From Hydractinia symbiolongicarpus (Eukaryota; Cnidaria; Hydrozoa; Anthoathecata; Hydractiniidae), in assembly GCF_029227915.1 (NCBI RefSeq), contig NC_079888.1:2119001-2183000 (forward strand): a DNA stretch of 64,000 nucleotides, in the 5' to 3' direction. Under the pieces are notes generated by a model that worked only from the letters and a program-made list of their open reading frames with translations, ran no database searches and was not told the origin of the DNA. The translations under genes and the position numbers were made by a program. Shown piece by piece: positions 1-12,870 of the stretch (the stretch's first letter is position 1; the number at the start of each line of letters is the position of its first letter).

Positions 1-2099
1 TATGAAAAGTGGAGTTTAACGTCCTTTAAGTTTGGTCAATGTTTACAACGACGCCGACATGGCCTATTGCTCAATTTCTTATTCATTCGCTATCCATCGC
101 GTTAATGCAGAAGAGCAATTAGTGCATGTGCAATCTTCCTCGCTCGCAATTTTCATTTACCAAATCAGACCTTACGTAGCCTTTTGTCATGCAATGCTGT
201 GTCATTTCAAATTGTGTCTAAGAAACAGCCATTTTCCAAAAACTTATGAGCAGGATCAATGAAAAAAAGTATCTTCAACGTGTGACAAAATATATAGGAT
301 CTACACAATTTTTCAATTTGTCTTCAGCTTAATTGGTTTGATACAAACTCTTTAGCTGTACTAATTGTTGGCAACATAACAATTTTTTCCGATATTTTTG
401 TACTTTATCGCAACTGGCTGAATCATACAATTATTACGGCTTGTTCTAAAGTGCGGCTAGCACATTCTAAACACTATTAAGCATGTATACGCATTTGCAA
501 AAGTTGTTGTCGGAGTAATTGCGAGTTATGGTTTTTCAAAAGTACCCTAAAAACTTTTTAAGGAAGGGTATAGACACACATTCAGTATATTCATTGTTTC
601 TCAATAATTATGTTTTTTTCTTCAAAATTATTTATTGAATAAAAAAGCAAATTAAATTGTCTATAGGATAATATAAATATAAAATTTATTTCTTTTCCAG
701 GTAGCCATAAATTCACATCTTTGTTTTTCACTAAAACGTCCAAAATCCCCTACGTTTCATTTTTTCTACGTTATATTTATCAATCACTTTAGTATTACCA
801 TAGCAACAATACTTTGTCACATTTTTTCGAAAAAGTGCGTCGTTTGTGTTTTATTTAAAAATTTGTAAAAAAAATGAATTTTTGCTCGCTCTTTTGTGTT
901 TTAACCTGTCTTTTTCTTTAAATAATCAAAATATACATTAAATGTGCCAAAGTCATTTGCAACAATATACATCGTGAAAAACGAACAACTAAAAATCCTC
1001 GTAAAAAGGTTTTTCGCAACTTGACCTTTACAACAATAGCCTAAGTTAAGCGAACTACCCACAACTAATTAAATATTTATAAGTTATTAGGGAATATCAA
1101 ACTCCACATATTTTAATAAAAATTGTAAAAAAATTATGTTTATACCATTACAGTATCCTAAGCAACCAATCAGCAAGAAATTTTAATAAAAAGATTAAAT
1201 GGATTTTCTCAGTAAGCAAAGCTCCTAAATTTTCACTAGATAAATTCCGCAATATATTTTGTTCCTATAGGTAGCTCTTCGGGAGTCCTGTAGCGGTATA
1301 TTTAGTATTAAAAATATTTAAAATTAACTATTCCATTTCTAAAATTACATGCATACACCTTGCACTTTTTTTAAGTCGCGTAATTTTCATTATTGCTGGT
1401 GTAGCACTTAACACATATTTATTAAAAAATGCGCTACCTATGAGAATGTTTTTTATAGTCTTTAAACGTCTTAAATCTGATTTTGTCTTAAAATGTTTTT
1501 TCCCTGCTTGTCATCAATTATTTTCTAGCTTTTTTCAAAGCGTCTTGCTTTACTTTTAAAGTAAAATTATTGTTTTTCTTTCTTTTCTTGCTATTTTGTA
1601 AATTTAATAAAAAACCCTTCAAATACGTATAAACATTCAAAACCAACGAATTGAGAAAAGATTGCAACCTAATAACAATGGAGTAACATGATGAAAACAT
1701 TAAACTAGCTAAAGCTAATGAATGGTTTTCCATTCCTCGAGTTTTAACCGCATATTTTGCGCTGTTAAAGATCAGCCAGTATCAGGGATATTATTTCATC
1801 CCAGGTATAAAATGGAGACAAAAGATTTTAGGGATACAGGTTGCTATAAATCATTTAGATTATCGTATTTTTATACTTTTTAATCAATATGATAATAGGA
1901 TTTTAGAAAGCCTATTAAAACATTAGAACGAGAACGTTTTTTGTACTTCAAGCCAAAATTTAAAGTTAAAGAAATTTTAACTTACCATCCTCCTTGCGAT
2001 AACGACACCGCCATCGCCTCTATCTTCGCTTTTCAACGAATTAATTCTTCTGTACATCTAAATAAGTAAAGGGAAAATGTTAAAAAGTTATAACAAAAA
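1..2099. other. AT-rich non-coding stretch
   Basis: No supported gene. Open frames here are short and show no recognisable motif or splice context on either strand. Confidence 0.6.
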
Positions 2100-2143
2100 T
2101 CGGCTCGGGGGGCGGAATTCCCCCAACCGAATAGGATTTAAGA
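2100..2143. repeat. piggyBac-like terminal remnant
   Basis: A G-rich then C-rich stretch is followed by ACCGAATAGG and TTTAA. This resembles the right end of the complete MITE at 24495-25205, where GGGGCGGAATCCCCCC and ACCGAATAGGG precede TTAA. No matching left end was found nearby, so it is read as a decayed end fragment. Confidence 0.4.
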
Positions 2144-3439
2144 ACGTATCAGTACTATATTGCGAGCGACAGTTTAAAAAATGGAATTCGTTTTAGCAAT
2201 TTAGGCAACGAACGGACATGATTTCCCTTGAGAAACAATAAAGGGCCAACTAACACAATAACTTCGTTTGAGGGCAGTACTAATAAAAATCCCACCTAAA
2301 TGCAGGTTTCCCTAGTTAGTGCTAATTAATGGATTCAATTTGGTGCTTTTATAAGCATGTTTTTCTGTATCATATGATTGAAATTTTTCGCGCGCTTCGA
2401 TAAAATATATGTCTTATATTTTCTACGGAGAAACGAGTGCAATTTTTTCTCCTCTTTAAATCTACAGTGCAATATACACTGCTTATATTTTCTTGATTGC
2501 TTGAAGTTTTTGTTTTTCTAAAAAGCGAGAATCTGCCGAGAAGTTTATTCTCATAAAGCATATTCATACGTTTCAAAACTACATATTCCGCGTCGTTAAA
2601 TTCTCATGAGGAAGCTATTGCTCTCCACCTCCGAGAATGTCAGTTCACTTGTGACTCCATACAGATTTATAACGCATTGAAAAGTCATTTACTTCGATTA
2701 TTCTAAATTGGGAAATTAATTATGATTTAAATTGAACAATAACATTAGTTTTCTTGTGGCAACTTTATTTGCAGTTAAACGAAGGGTTTTTTAATTATTT
2801 TGAACAATAATATATCTAAAAAAACAATAAAATTTATGCAATAAACTAGTTATCGCACTTAAAAGCTTTTTTCCAGGCGCTGAGTGACAACTACTATAAA
2901 GCAAATTATGAGATTTAGGAAATGTCTGTGAGAAACGAAGCTGTCTGATTTAAGACAAATGCTACAAAATAACCGAAATTCATTTATATTTTTTTTAACT
3001 TTGATTCCAATTTCTTGTCCGTCTCTTGTAAAAATATTTTTGCACTGTACGTCTCATCTTAAATTCCACTCTCCTAGATATTGCTATTATTCGAAATTAC
3101 GACTTAACTCTATTCAAGCGTTGTGTGGGAGTGCAAAAACTGCCCTACTTGCCATACTTTTGTAATTGCATTAGAACAGCTAACCCAATAACCGTACAAA
3201 CTTCATGTAGGTTCAGTTTCTTGATATTTAATTATAAATTTTCGTCATTAAAGTTCTCTTATTACTCACGTTGAATGTTTTTCTGACGTTACGCCCATGG
3301 ACGTCCGACGGATTTTTCGTTGTATGAATTTTTATCGGATTGGCGGCTTAAGAAATTATCTGTGTTGATTTAAAAAGCGTCTAATTATTTTGTAACTTTG
3401 CCTTTTAAAGTCGACAAGCTGTTTAGCTTGTTTTCAGTT
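2144..3439. other. no gene seen
   Basis: AT-rich sequence with only short chance frames and nothing recognisable. Confidence 0.5.
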
Positions 3440-3720
3440 TAAAACAAACGCCATATATTGCCTGGAAGTCCGGTTTTGGGAGTAATCACGTGTCCAAACT
3501 TTACAGAATGATTCCCTTTAATAAATTTAAGGTTTTCATAGAAATTTATAGGCTTGACTAATAATGGCCAAAATGTAAGGCTCTGAGAGGTATGGGAACT
3601 AAAATTTTGCGTAAAGGTGACTAATAGATGAAATAACTTACAGCATCACAAAGGAAAGTTTTAAGAAAATCAGGGAGGGTGATATCCGCCCCATTTCCAT
3701 TTACCCTGAAATGGATAGTG
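3440..3720 (-). repeat. decayed piggyBac-like MITE copy
   Basis: Read on the minus strand from TTAA at 3721-3724, this shares with the element at 24495 the terminal ACTAT/CCTAT motif, a GGGGCGG/CCGCCCC block, TCTATTAG, CCCATACCT(C/T)TCAGAG, TTGGCCATTA and TTTGGACACGTGA, all in the same order. The far end is missing or too diverged to find. It is non-coding. Confidence 0.6.
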
Positions 3721-3724
3721 TTAA

Positions 3725-6700
3725 GGTCGATTCTGCTAATTAAAAAAAAAGTTAGTGTTTTCTTTAGCTGATGCGACAAAATAAGGGGTCAGCCATTTTG
3801 ATTTGCACTCGCTACCTAAATAAATAGTAACTTATATTTCTTGCAAGAAGTAATTAATGATCTGGATGGTAAAATACTGATTTGGAACAGAACCTCCCAA
3901 AAATTTACAACGAATTTTCTCTTGTATTATTAAATAAGAACATAGCTGAGTTTAAAAAACAACTGCAATAACAGCAACACCAACAGCAAAGACTGTAAGC
4001 GCAACAGCAAAATAAGACCCTAAAAATCCAACAAAGCCATAAGAAAATTCGTCGCTCTTAAGAGAACAAAACACAAAAGGTATTAACACATTAATAGGGT
4101 CTCCTTCGTTGACTCTCCATCCACGGCCTTTATTAATATAATGTGTATTAAACGGACCAAAAGGGCCTGAGATATTGGAAAAGGGACCCGGTTTAAAAGT
4201 ACTTTGACAGGCGGCGTGTACTGTGTAGATGCGGTAGTGAGCGATGTGAGTTGATAGCAAACAAATTCAGTTCGATATTTAACCGAGCGAAACCATATCC
4301 TGGGTAGAGAACAAATGAACTCAATTGAAACCTCCTTTTCAGGGTCTGTTTATTATTTTTATTATGGGATTAATGGGGAATTTTAACAGAACGGCAAGTC
4401 TTCAATTAGCTGAAATAAGAACTAGGCCCTGAATAAAATGATTGTCGAATTAAGACGAACTTATCTTTTCTGCGATTCTTTTGCACTATGTGATGTAACT
4501 AAGTCATGCGCTAAAAGTACAAATGGGATTTCTAAAGTAGTACTTAAGGATTTTGGGTAGTTTTAGCAAAATTTTTACGCAAACATTTAAAAACTTCGGT
4601 GATCTAAGCGAAAGCATGACAACTCTTAAAAATATATGGCAGAAAATTTATATTCGGACTTTAATTGCATTTGAATACGGTAGGCGAAGTCCCTAAATAC
4701 GTAATAGCAAAGAACGACACTACATTGCAAAAGTTCACCCAAATTAAGGTAGTTCACCCAAATTAAGGTCCAAAAAGCGGTAGGATTATTTTTTGTTTTT
4801 TATTATTCCACAAAAAGTTTATTCAAGTTTATGATTTTATTTCTGCCCCTGCTTGCAGGTCAAGACATAAAGGTTTTAAAATATTTTAAAGGAATTCCTT
4901 TAATATTTATCTCCTTTTTGTAGTAAAAACAACAAGGCCGTTGAATTCATTGAACTTGACAAATAAATGTTGACACAAATCTAATATACAAAGAGACTTT
5001 TTTATTACTTGTGGTGACGAGCATTAAATATAGTTGTGCTGTCTCAATAAATTTTGATCAGAATTGTAGGTATAAGCTTTGTTGATATTGTAGGTAAGTA
5101 TGTATAAATGTGCATATAAACTGACAATCGTATTGCTGTATAAATATGCAGAAAATATTTGTCCTTAGCGCTTCTTGTTTCTTTGGCGCTAACATCTTCC
5201 GAAATACATCAAAATTGAATATCATATAGAAGAACCCTGGGGACGAGGTAGGAAAATGAACGCTCTGCAGAACAATTCGTTGCGCAAAAACAGTTTTTTT
5301 TTTGCGAATAAACTGACCGAATATTTGATGTGCGTGGGATATTCTTTTCAAAATGTGCGAGAAAATTAGATTACGCGAAACTAACAAAAACGAATAACGC
5401 GTGTTAAAATTTTGTACCGCCTTTTCCCAAAGAATGATAAAAGTAAAGAGCGCAATACAAAATTACACTTTTATCAGTATTCCGAAAGATATGTAATACA
5501 TCGAGTTCTACAACCCGCAGAAGTTGGTCCTAACGTTAACGATTTCGTAAATGACCTTACAACAAAACAGTATTTTTTTCACGTAAAAATACCGGCACTA
5601 GAAGCCACAGAATCTGCTGGAACGAATTTCGAAAACTCACTATAGTGAAGCTTCCAGTGCCTTTAAGGGATGGCCAAGTCAATGGAATTAAAAGCACTGT
5701 TTTTCATCTCATAAATAATTAAGGCTAATTCGGAAAATTATAAAAGAAAACACTAAACAATTTGGCAACTTTACTAATTTTATATGCAAAGTTCCAACCA
5801 TACCAACAGTTTTCAAATCTGACAAAATCATTTTACAAGTCTTATTTTTTCAGAATTTGATTGATGCAAGGCCAAGGGAAATTAAATAATGTCTCTTGTC
5901 TGTGTTTTAGAAGCTGAGTACACAAATACACAAATATTACAAGTGCTGAACTTTGGCAATCATATTTTGCAATCAGGCCCTTTTAAAAACTATGCTGAAT
6001 CATGTCAATTATTAAATTCAGCACTAATAGAAAAGCACCTTGGATAGGATTCTTTGTTGGATGAATAAAATGACTGACAAATGGTTTATCGTGAATGAAA
6101 TAGTAATTTTTACACAAATAATTTAAAAAATAATGAACTTTTTTATGTGGGTTGTTCTCAAACACATGTGGGCTGTGGACAAGAAACTGTGATGTAATTT
6201 CTCTTGGTCTATTATTCCTGAGAATATTCTAAAATAAGAGGGTGTCAATAAGCTGCAAACGGCCACATATATAAGGGCTAGTTCGGGCAACTTTTCCAAT
6301 TAAATTAGTGGTTGTCTTCCAAAACCGCCAGCACTTTCCTGAACTTGCCTGGAGCATTTTCAAAATTTAATTCCTTGTAACATACCTTGTGGACGTAAAT
6401 TTTATCAAAAACCATCAAAAACAATGCTTTTAAGAACTTTGCTACCACATACTTTATTTTATGGTCTATGTGGGCTTTTTTTTCTAAACGCTAAACTTGC
6501 CCAAAAACGCCTTCATGTTACACGGCGTATGCAGCTTATCAGCACCCTTGTTCTAAAATTACAAGCAGTTTCGAAGATGCCCACGCCGTTTAGAGGACGT
6601 GTGCGGCTTAGGCATCCTTGGAGTTCTGTTTAATGACAGTTTTAATGTCGTTTTAAACCTTGTTCTCAGGGAGGGTGTACGGACAACTAATTCCTATTGA

Positions 6701-7020
6701 CAATTACATTGCTGTTGGTCTGATAGCAAAAGTGGATATTTTTTTTAATTCCTGTAACAGGTTACTTATATAATAAATAAAAAACTGTGATAAAAAACGG
6801 TTGGTTGGGTCACTCTAGCACCCAGAGCTATTTGTTTTGTCTACGCCCTAGCTACAGGTTTTTCTATATCTGGCTATCAGTTAGGTAGTAATACAGCTTC
6901 TCCATATGTATTCTACAAATTACTTTCAATTCTTTTATACAAAACTGAGCTCTAGCTAGCTACCTTTCGTGTGATTAAGCCTTACCTTGATTTGGATAAA
7001 ACCAATTAAAATTGATAATA
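3725..7020. other. no supported gene
   Basis: A 102-codon minus-strand frame at 3952-4260 ends in a hydrophobic Ala/Val/Phe-rich stretch, but it has no recognisable domain. A short direct repeat (AGTTCACCCAAATTAAGGT, twice) lies at about 4732-4770. The rest is AT-rich and unremarkable. Confidence 0.5.
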
Positions 7021-8730
7021 TCTCTTTAATAATAGCCGTATTCCGTCTGTCTGTCTCTGCGCAACATGGCGGAGCAAGTAGCGAGACCCGCCAAAAATCC
7101 CCGCGGCCCTGCAGCTTTATTTCGAATCCCCGGCAGACCCCGTTTTTTTTACCGGCCTTGCTTTGCCGCTCATTGTAATAAACCAATCACGAGGCTCCGT
7201 TTTCACTAATGACCAATCCAAGTGCTTCGCGGCCTCAACATGCCGACGGGAGGAAACATGCTACCCCTACGAAGGCCATTTTGGTTTGGAAGTGATGGTG
7301 TGAAGTTTGTAGGTTTCCTTTCAATCCTCCTTATTTCTTCTGAGTACTTTTTATCCTATAGGATTATTTAGTTTGTTTTCACATGTTAAGGTGAATATTT
7401 CATCACGTTTTCTAGCTACGTATAAATCTTAAACAAACCAATTTTAAGTTTTTGGCTAGCTACAAAACGTACATTTTGAGGCAGCTAGCTATAGCTAGCT
7501 TTATTTATTCCTATTCTTTTAAAGTTTTTATTCAGTTTGGTATATTGTTCTTTATTTTTATGTTGAAGTTGGGTCTACCTATCTAGCTCCTTTTAGCTCT
7601 ACCTCTGGCTAAAAAGTGAAAGTAGCTAAATGCAGTTATAGGCAGCTACCAATTTTATTACTGCTATGAAAGCTTATGCTGAAAAATAAAATTGCTGAGT
7701 ATATATTTTTTTAGCTGAACTTGATAACGACAGCGGTTTCCTGATATTTTTTAAACTGAAGTCGCGATAAAGTTTTTTTAAAAATGGTGTTATGCCTATA
7801 CTCATGTGCCACACAGTCTAGATGTACTAAGCGCTTAGTCCGGTGGTAACAACGGGCTGTTTCCTGTGTTTCTGTTTAACGGAAGTTGTGATAACGTTTT
7901 TTACAGAAAAAAAGTACACACTGTTTACCTATACTAAGCGCTCAGCTTAACATTTTTTTAAACTTTTCCCGGGAACATTCCCTCAAAAATAAAGAAGGTT
8001 GGTCAGCTGCTTTCGCTATGACGGGGTAACATTGAATTGTAATCTGGGTTTTTATTTGACCTAAGTTGTCGAAAGTTATTTTTTGAATAGTATATTACCC
8101 CGGAAACACCATAAAGTTGTGTGCACTTCACTTGATTTTCTACACACTATATGGCTGTACTAAAGCGCTTTACTTGAATGTGTGGCACAGTTGACGGTTC
8201 TTATAAATCACTCAATCTGGTGTTTAACGCTGGGTAACACAGCTACTTGTGGCTTAACCCGGCATTTCAACAGAGTGTATTCTGTGTTTTGTAAACCAAA
8301 GCTTCAATAGTTTTTTTAAATAGGGTCTTAAGCCTAAACGCATGTGTCGCACGATTTACCTGTACTAAGTGCTCAGTCCAGTGTCACAATTAATTTGTTA
8401 ACCTTTACTGAAACTTATTTCGCAAAATAAAATAAAATTGGCCAATTGTTTTTCCTATGACGGGGTAACAAATGGTTGTAAATTGTGTTTTTATTTTGGC
8501 TAAAGTTACAGTAGAGTTATATTTTCAATAATACACTACAGCCGAAACACTATAGTGTTGTGTGCGCTTTACTCCATTAACGACATACTGCGTACCTGTA
8601 CTACAGCGCTCCACCTGACCGTGTAGTACAGTTTACGGCTCTTATTAAGCGCTCCACATAGTGTTTAATGGCAGGTCACACCTTGACTTGTGGCTTATTG
8701 CGGCGTTTCAACGCCGGGTTTCCCGGCTAG
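7021..8730 (+). mobile_element. Helitron-like element A (non-autonomous)
   Basis: It begins TCTCTTTAATAATAGCCGTA directly after an A at 7020. It ends with a perfect 7-bp-stem hairpin (8701-8716, CGGCGTT-TC-AACGCCG), a 10-nt spacer and CTAG at 8727-8730. A 5' TC, a 3' hairpin about 10 nt from CTRR and no inverted ends are the Helitron signature. There is no Rep/helicase coding, so it is non-autonomous. It contains an internal tandem duplication of about 439 bp, seen from ATGACGGGGTAAC at about 8018 and 8457. Relatives lie at 11330 and, on the minus strand, 40557-41374. Confidence 0.72.
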
Positions 8731-9468
8731 TCTATATAATAATACGCTAATTGTGTCTGTGTGTCTGTGACAGGCAAAGTGGATGTCTTCATTTTCCTTT
8801 GATGTTGCCGAAAAATGCAACTCTAATATGTCAAATTTTCTGACGTTACGGCGCGACGAAAATAACACTACTTTAACGTCAATATCCTATATTAAATTAA
8901 TGAAGCCATCACAGTGCACCTAAAACTTTGAGGCCAAATAACTAGGAAACGAGTTGGTGACGTCAATGATTTTTCACCGCGTGGGTAACTAAGGACCACC
9001 TAGGACCAATTTGGGTTATTTTCCCAAACCTGGGTCCCCGAATCCGTTTCGGAATGGACGGGTTGATGACGTCATCAAAAAATCTTCAAACCTTAATATC
9101 TCTGAAACTGTTTGTCAAAAGTACATAATCCTATACATTTTCTTGATCAGCTTTTCAAGATCTATACAATGAAGACATTAGATATATAAAATTCTGGAAA
9201 AAATTTTTATGTGTGATTGCGGGTCTTTGCTGACATCAGCCAAATTTTCAAACCCTTATATTTCCTTATACGTTCGTCGAAAACCCATGATCCTATACAT
9301 TTCTCTCATGAGGGTTTTAGCCTCTACACATTACAGGCAACCAATAAACTAAACTTCGCTAATTCTTTTTTGTATCTGCACTGCTGACGTCAGCAAGAAG
9401 TCTAAAATAATCAATTTTTACATTGTCCTCCTGCCTAAGTGGATTTTTCCACGGGCTTTATCGACTAG
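8731..9468 (+). mobile_element. Helitron-like element B abutting element A
   Basis: It starts TCTATATAATAATACGC immediately after the CTAG of element A. It ends with hairpin GTGGA-TTTT-TCCAC (9439-9452), a 12-nt spacer and CTAG (9465-9468), followed by T. No coding capacity. Four TGACGTCA-like motifs, three inside larger palindromes (9064-9077, 9229-9240, 9383-9394), mark internal subrepeats. Confidence 0.75.
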
Positions 9469-10337
9469 TAAATATAACAATAAAATAAAACACAGCTCGG
9501 CGCCTTATAATTGTACAAATTACTTCAATATTTCTTTAGCAAATGGTACCTTACGCGGGAGCTTTCCAATCCATCTCAAATCTCCAGAAAAAGCACAGCA
9601 ACAGAAAAATTTAAAATACGCAAGTAAAGTCAATTAGAAACAGGACTAGCAATAAATTTTTTCAAAAGAAGAAAACCGTTTTAATACTATTATTTTTCAT
9701 TAAAATACAACTATAATAGTATTAGAAACAAAACTGCAAAATAATTAGGTAATTATTTTGGTTCGGCGGACGTATAATCCGGACCAAAAGACGGGGGGGT
9801 CAGAATCCGGGGTAGGGGGGGGTACGAGCCGTACTTATTGCATTTTTACTAGACTTATACTTTAACCCCTCGGTGTGCAAAAATATCAGTCCGATTTCTT
9901 TACGCTGATTTTATATGATTTTTTTTCTATCGAAATTTTGAGAATCTCAATAATTCTCTTGGTATAACTCGCGTGTAGCAAACGTGCTCCACAATTTCGC
10001 TTCGCTCGCTTCGCTCGCAAAGCTCAATTGCTTCGCAATAAAGACTCCAGTTTGTACAGACCGGTAGAAGCGTATAAAAGAGAGATAACACGCACACATT
10101 ATTTAACTTACTTCAAAACACCTTTAATTGATAAATATCATTGCTTGTGATTGTTCAAAAAAGGAAGTTTAGCATTTCTACTTACTTTGGATAGCAAAAG
10201 CAAAAACAAAACCTTTTATGTGGGAAATTTTTATCATTGCACATTTGTTCTTTTCAACAGAAAATGTTTCGATTCGATCGGACCTTCGATCTTGACGATC
10301 ATAATCACATTGAAGTACTTCACTAACATAATTGTCG

Positions 10338-10412
10338 CAGGTAGTGTAGTGGGTTTGTCTGCGTCTTCCTGTTTTGGGGTCAGCGGATCGAATCCCGCTC
10401 ACTGCCAGGCTG
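10338..10412 (+). repeat. tRNA-like segment, possible SINE head or tRNA relic
   Basis: A-box-like TAGTGTAGTGG is followed about 40 nt later by B-box-like GGATCGAATCC, with a downstream CACTGCC that could close an acceptor stem. The T-arm does not fold with a normal 5-bp stem and 7-nt loop, so a functional tRNA is unlikely. Confidence 0.3.
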
Positions 10413-10659
10413 TAAGCGATGCGCACAGTAGCTTCTTTTTAATACAAAACTATTAATGTTAAGGTTAACGTTTATCTTTTTATATTTTGAAAGTATCGCA
10501 ATGTAGCTGGTTGTGATGACAATGCGGCCACCAAATGCAATTTCTTGTTGAGGTTTGTAACCGCACAAAAGACGATAAGATTTCCGCATATTGTCATCAA
10601 AATTGTTTCCTGCAAAAATTCAAAAGTAAAAATATTTTTTAAAAGTTAAACGAGAACGC

Positions 10660-10742
10660 GATGGCACAGTAGTTAGAATGATTAATTTAAAACGTGGCGC
10701 TAAAATGTGGCTTAGGTACGATCCTACTAGTACTGCGCAGAA
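10660..10742 (+). repeat. weak tRNA-like segment
   Basis: GGCACAGTAGTTAG followed about 45 nt later by GGTACGATCC resembles a degenerate A/B box pair. Structure is poor; it may be a decayed tRNA-derived SINE. Confidence 0.2.
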
Positions 10743-11329
10743 GAAAAAAGTTGTGACACAGTACCACGAAATGTGATACAAATAGGATAGTCTAACATGT
10801 GACTATATTATATTGCTAACTTTATCTCCGTGTGGTATAAAAATATCGGAAAGATTTTCTGCACAATCACACAAAATCGTTGCAAGGTTAAGAGCCTCGC
10901 GAAATATCTTTACGTGATTATATGCCTTATTCTGATCATCGCTTTAACCTGGACACAATGTACAAGCTTTTGACAATAATGGAAACGGACAATTGACCAT
11001 CATCACCACCGTAACTATTGGACTTCCTAATAAAGTAGATTTATTCACGGGATGATTAGGTTAGATATTTTGTATACACGTTTCTGGGAGAGATTGAGAT
11101 GAGACCAAAATGAGCGATTTTTCTACATTTAAATTGATTTTGTGACATTTTCCATTTTGTCTAACATTTTTTGGTTAGAAACAAAGTAATAGATTTTCGT
11201 TAATTTTGGCCTTAAGTTCGAGGGAAATTCTTCTTTCTTTATTACTTCGTATTGAAATAGTGCGGTAAAAAGCAGAACGCAATATACCGAAGTAATTATG
11301 CTCTTATATTTCTTTAAATGACACTGTAT

Positions 11330-11925
11330 GCAATAATAGCCGTATTCTGTTCAAAATGGTTGCGCGCAGCTTTTTTCGGAAAAGTAGCGCAGGGCTCGAT
11401 TTTCGCGGACCTCCGTTTTTCGGTTGGATGCAGCATAATTTCGGAATATGTTCGGAATAAAGCTAGAACCAGATAAACAATGGAACTACGGAGGCCATTT
11501 TAGTTAGGAGGTGATGTTTTCCGGTTCGTTAGTCTCCGTTTGACCTTTTTCTCCTCTAAATACTTTGTATCTATAGGAATATTTATTTTAATGTTTTTAC
11601 ATGTTAAAATGAATATATCGTCACGTTAGTAGCCAAATGCAGTTTGGCTGCAACACAAACTTTAATAATTCTTCCGCTAAATGCAGTTGGCAGCGACCAC
11701 TTTTATTACTGTTTTAAAAATTTATCCTGCAAAATAAAATTGCTGAGTAATTTCTTAAAGTAAACTTGGTTAACGCCAGGCAGTTAACCGATTTCTTTTA
11801 AAACAGAAGCCATAAGGACTTCTGGAAAATGGTAGTACCCCGTCGCTCATGTATAACACGATTCACCTGTTATGCGCTCAGCCTGGTGTTAACAACGGGC
11901 AAGTTTTAATATTTCTGACTAATAT
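11330..11925 (+). repeat. decayed Helitron A-family copy
   Basis: It starts AATAATAGCCGTATTCTGTT, like the 5' ends at 7021 and 41374. It shares with them the internal landmarks AAATGCAGTTTGGCT, AAAATAAAATTGCTGAGT and the CACGATTCACCTGT...CTCAG block. The 3' hairpin and CTAG are not present; the 55-bp repeat region begins where they would be expected. Confidence 0.55.
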
Positions 11926-12870
11926 TAAAATCAATATTCCGCTCAGAATACTAAGAGCAACGATTTATGTTTGGTTTGTATGATAAGGTAGTTATCGCAA
12001 TTTTCCGTTTTTTAGTTTCCGCAATTTTTACGTTAAAATTAAAATATATATCGAAAGATGCCCAGAAAAACTTCTTTATTCACAGATCGCTTGTTTTTTT
12101 TGTTGGTATAGTGTCTCTACTTCTGAAAATGTTTAGAGATGTTTTAAAAACAAGAAGCTTGTTGATAATTAAAATTATAGCTACGGCCACTTTTATTTTC
12201 CTGCATTTACGTTATTCGCCCTTCAAAAGTTTTTATATCTATGACTAATATTAAAATCAATATTCCGCTCAGAATACTAAGATCAATCATTTATGTTTGG
12301 TTTGTTTAAAATCAATATTCCGCTTACAATACTAAGAGCAATCATTTATGTTTGGTTTGTTGAATACTAAGAGCAATCATTTATGTTTGTTTAAAATCAA
12401 TATTCCGCTCAGAATACTAAGCAATCATTTATGTTTGGTTTGTTTAAAATCAATATTCCGCTCAGAATACTAAGAGCAATCATTTATGTTTGGTTTGTTT
12501 AAAATCAATATTCCGCTCAGAATACTAAGAGCAATCATTTATGTTTGGTTTGTTTAAAATCAATATTCCGCTCAGAATACTAAGAGCAATCATTTATGTT
12601 TGGTTTGTTTAAAATCAATATTCCGCTCAGAATACTAAGAGCAATCATTTATGATTGGTTTGTTTAAAATCAATATTCCGCTCAGAATGCTAAGAGCAAT
12701 CATTTATGTTTGGTTTGTTTAAAATCAATATTCCGCTTACAATACTAAGAGCAATCATTTATGTTTGGTTTGCGTAAAAGGTAGTTATCGCAATTTTCTG
12801 TTTTTTAGTTTCCGCACATTTTACTTTGACATTATAATATATATAGAAAGATGCCCAGAAAAATCGGCAC
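11918..12870. repeat. nested tandem duplication: ~320-bp unit plus 55-bp array
   Basis: GACTAATATTAAAATCAATA occurs at about 11919 and 12243, giving a large unit of about 320 bp. In the second copy a 55-bp segment containing AATATTCCGCTCAGAATACT is amplified to roughly ten copies, one of them shortened, at exact 55-bp spacing between 12451 and 12726. The sequence after the last 55-mer (about 12778-12866, GGTAGTTATCGCAATTTTC to GATGCCCAGAAAAA) matches 11985-12075, so the array lies inside a duplicated block. Confidence 0.85.

Larger units (their letters stand above)
9469..11329. other. intergenic with G-rich tract and tRNA-like segments
   Basis: A G-run-rich tract lies at about 9789-9826. Short repeats of TTCGCTCGC lie near 10005. 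Two weak tRNA-like segments are listed separately. No gene seen. Confidence 0.5.

Noticed and set aside
3952-4260. 102-codon minus-strand frame with hydrophobic C-terminus
   Set aside because: The hydrophobic end comes from GCA/ACA-rich repeats on the other strand. No domain.
10338-10412. Functional tRNA gene
   Set aside because: Boxes A and B are present but the T-arm and acceptor do not fold properly; kept only as a tRNA-like relic.
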